Shown here: positions 13,366-14,854 of the stretch, in pieces | Position numbering within the stretch: the first letter of the stretch is position 1 | How the letters are laid out: each line of letters begins with the position of its first letter | Origin: a bacterium | GTDB taxonomy: Bacteria > Patescibacteriota > Dojkabacteria > JAKAPS01 > JAJZLI01 | Length of the DNA: 14,854 nucleotides | Direction of reading: 5' to 3' | NCBI GenBank assembly: GCA_021803645.1 | Contig: JAJZLI010000059.1 | Coordinates: 1 to 14,854 of the forward strand | Notes under the pieces: model-generated | What the model saw: the letters and a program-made list of their open reading frames with translations, nothing else | The model's database searches: none | What the model was told of the DNA's origin: nothing | Program-made: the position numbers and the translations under genes

Positions 13366-14227
13366 ATGTTATAAGCATAGGAAGGCTTATCTCTATATCT
13401 ATTTCTCCAGTATTTGTTGCTGTGTTTAGGTTTATAATCTTGTGAAAGATTATTTTTAATTTCTCTTGAGAGTATGCACTTATCGAGTTTTTTATTTTTG
13501 AGATTGTAAAATCTGATATTTTTGACCCTGTTGCTTTAAAAATATTATTTTTGATTTGATTTGAACTGTATCCTTTCTCTATTTGTATTTTTACAAGGAG
13601 CATCATTTTTATTTGCCATGCCATAATAGATGATATTCCTCTTGGGTCTTCTCCTGTTTCTTTTAGTTTCAAATATTCCATCATTGCTTTTCTCCGTTCT
13701 TTTACAACTATTGCATCTGTTAAATTCCATATTAGCGATTGTGTCTCGTAAGATAGAATTTCCTTAATTTCTTTTATGTCGGTAATTTCTTTTTTAGGGT
13801 ATATAAAATTAATACACTTGTATATTTCATGTTTTAGCATCATCCGATTTTCGCCTACTATATCTATAATTTGTCTGATAGTATTAATTGTAATTTTTAC
13901 TCCTTTTTTGTTAAAAATCGTATTTATGTATTTTTCTATATTTTCTTGTTTTAATTGTGTAGCTTTCAATTTACTTTTTGGAGATAGATATACATATACT
14001 AGATCTTCTGTTTTAATATCTCTTAATTTGGGAATGATGTTTTTGGGATTTTTTAAAATAAAGACCCTTATATCTTCAAATATATTTAGATTTTCTAGTT
14101 CCTCCAGTATTTTGTTTTCCCCTATTTCCTCTTCGTCTAGTATATTGATCTTTAAATTTTTTCCTTGTCTTTCCTGTATGTAATTTTTAATGTCATCTAT
14201 GTATTCTGCTTTTATATACTCTATCAT
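13358..14227 (-). CDS. holA: DNA polymerase III delta subunit (clamp loader)
   Basis: HolA opens the sliding clamp as part of the clamp-loader complex. This copy has 289 residues, somewhat shorter than the usual 330 or so, mainly through a compact N-terminal domain. Recognisable parts are the acidic strand region VFILKNPKNIIPKL (55-68), the family segment GENRMMLKHEIYKCINF (125-141), and the C-terminal collar-type helices LIWNLTDAIVVKERRKAMM (165-183) with KETGEDPRGISSIMAWQIKM (189-208), equivalent to the usual L-x-D-A-I...G-E-x-P...I-x-x-M-x-x-Q pattern. Like other delta subunits it has no Walker A motif. The ATG overlaps the stop of the upstream RNase H gene by 4 nt (ATGA), so the two are translationally coupled. 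The 3' end converges on, and overlaps, the LPNTG gene. Confidence 0.87.
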   Translation of the reverse strand: MIEYIKAEYIDDIKNYIQERQGKNLKINILDEEEIGENKILEELENLNIFEDIRVFILKNPKNIIPKLRDIKTEDLVYVYLSPKSKLKATQLKQENIEKYINTIFNKKGVKITINTIRQIIDIVGENRMMLKHEIYKCINFIYPKKEITDIKEIKEILSYETQSLIWNLTDAIVVKERRKAMMEYLKLKETGEDPRGISSIMAWQIKMMLLVKIQIEKGYSSNQIKNNIFKATGSKISDFTISKIKNSISAYSQEKLKIIFHKIINLNTATNTGEIDIEISLPMLITSI

Positions 14228-14634
14228 GCTTCTTTTGCATCTAGGATTATATTTACCATTTTATCTGCAACACTGTTTTTTTCTCTCCCTATATGTGTAA
14301 GTGTTATACTTTTATACTTTTTCATTAACACTTTTATTTGTTCAACTCTTTTTCTAAGGAGTACATCTTTTATTTGAAATAACCCATTAACTTGATTTAC
14401 CATTAAATTGCTGTCTGAATAGCAATCTATTTCTGTAATCTTATTTTTTAGCCCAAGTTCAAGGCCAGCTATCAGGCCTATAAATTCTGCTTGGTTATTT
14501 GTTAGGATTCCTATGTACTTACCGCTAAAATCTATTAGTTTATTATTGTTGTCATAGATAAAGACTCCGTAAGCTGCATTACCTGGATTTCCTCGTGATC
14601 CTGCGTCTGTGAATAATTGAAATCTTTCTTTCAT
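14224..14634 (-). CDS. rnhA: RNase HI family protein
   Basis: This family cuts the RNA strand of RNA:DNA hybrids such as R-loops and primers. The 136-residue length is typical. The four catalytic carboxylates are all present: D10 in LFTDAGSRGNPG (7-18), E50 in NNQAEFIGL (46-54), D74 in CYSDSNLMVNQVNG (71-84), and D124 in THIGREKNSVAD (113-124), which also carries the flexible-loop His114. It lacks the basic protrusion of E. coli RNase HI, as do many short RVT_3-type homologues. The ATG at 14634 follows a good promoter with a leader of only about 6 nt. The stop overlaps holA by 4 nt, making a two-gene replication operon. Confidence 0.92.
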   Translation of the reverse strand: MKERFQLFTDAGSRGNPGNAAYGVFIYDNNNKLIDFSGKYIGILTNNQAEFIGLIAGLELGLKNKITEIDCYSDSNLMVNQVNGLFQIKDVLLRKRVEQIKVLMKKYKSITLTHIGREKNSVADKMVNIILDAKEA

Positions 14635-14854
14635 ATTATGACCAATATATTACCTTTTATATCAATATATTTCAACAATTCTTGTGGTATGTGAAATTGA
14701 ACTATGAGATTATGATATCCATTATTATAGAAGAATTATATAAATTAACTGTTATAAAATTTTATTTGTTCTTTTAAATTGCTATGGTAGTCAATTATAG
14801 TATATATTTATTGATATAAATAGTTTTATTTTTTAGTTTGCAAAAAAAAAATAA
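14635..14854. other. AT-rich noncoding upstream region
   Basis: I find no gene, RNA gene or clear repeat here. Every minus-strand frame entering from the window edge hits a stop within about 20 codons, and plus-strand frames are equally short. Apart from the rnhA promoter at 14647-14675 it is plain AT-rich sequence with an A-run at 14842-14851. Confidence 0.6.
14647..14675 (-). promoter_or_regulatory. Sigma70-type promoter of the rnhA-holA operon
   Basis: On the minus strand TTGAAA (14675-14670) and TAATAT (14652-14647) are exactly 17 bp apart. The -10 box ends 12 nt before the ATG at 14634, so the leader would be about 5-6 nt and carries no Shine-Dalgarno. Confidence 0.6.

Noticed and set aside
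14795..14854. End of another minus-strand gene entering from the right edge
   Set aside because: The longest entering frame is only about 19 codons before a stop, with no recognisable residues.
1..14854. CRISPR arrays, insertion sequences, phage genes, rRNA or further tRNAs
   Set aside because: No regularly spaced repeats, transposase-like frames, terminal inverted repeats or other cloverleafs were seen on reading both strands.

Overview
This window is AT-rich chromosomal DNA (very roughly 30% GC by eye) from a bacterium that uses the standard bacterial code. Trp is written TGG, and TGA is a real stop for mltG, the gene after it and the RNase H gene. Genes are packed tightly, with junctions overlapping by 1, 1, 4, 4 and 8 nt and one gap of a single base. 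Shine-Dalgarno sequences are essentially absent. Alanyl-tRNA synthetase ends right after its editing domain. Surface proteins have Ig-like domains, one with an LPNTG anchor and one with a tail of a kind I associate with Candidate Phyla Radiation (Patescibacteria) proteins. Together these suggest a CPR bacterium with a single membrane. A Dojkabacteria- or Microgenomates-like lineage is only a guess.

Layout. (a) 1-339, minus strand: the N-terminal part of an unrecognised membrane protein, cut by the window edge. It is divergent from a SAM-dependent methyltransferase (427-1320, plus strand). (b) 5007-1317, minus strand: a probable operon of a cysteine desulfurase followed by two six-helix membrane histidine kinases one base apart, with no response regulator. 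The upstream kinase has Lys where the phospho-accepting His should be. (c) 5025-5888, plus strand: a Tic20/DUF4870-like membrane protein with a long disordered N-terminus. (d) 5948-9574, plus strand: tRNA-Cys(GCA), alaS, ruvX and mltG. The alaS-ruvX-mltG order is also known from Firmicutes. (e) 9619-13365, plus strand: a surface block of three proteins. They are a membrane-anchored protein resembling SurA/PrsA at its N-terminus, a secreted Ig-like protein, and an LPNTG protein with its own near-consensus promoter. (f) 14634-13358, minus strand: an RNase HI-like gene and holA (DNA polymerase III delta), overlapping by 4 nt. The last 220 bases (14635-14854) hold the rnhA promoter and nothing else I can support.

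How it fits together. Housekeeping functions (Ala-tRNA charging, rRNA/Holliday-junction nuclease RuvX, glycan-strand termination by MltG, clamp loading, RNA:DNA hybrid removal) flank two accessory parts: the paired kinases and the envelope-protein block. Four promoters with good -35/-10 boxes and 17-bp spacers sit so close to their ATGs that the mRNA leaders would be about 1-7 nt. This points to leaderless or nearly leaderless translation for operon-first genes, and coupling for the internal ones. The most unusual item is the kinase pair with complementary lesions: one lacks the phospho-acceptor, the other has an altered ATP-lid glycine box. I saw no CRISPR array, insertion sequence or phage gene.
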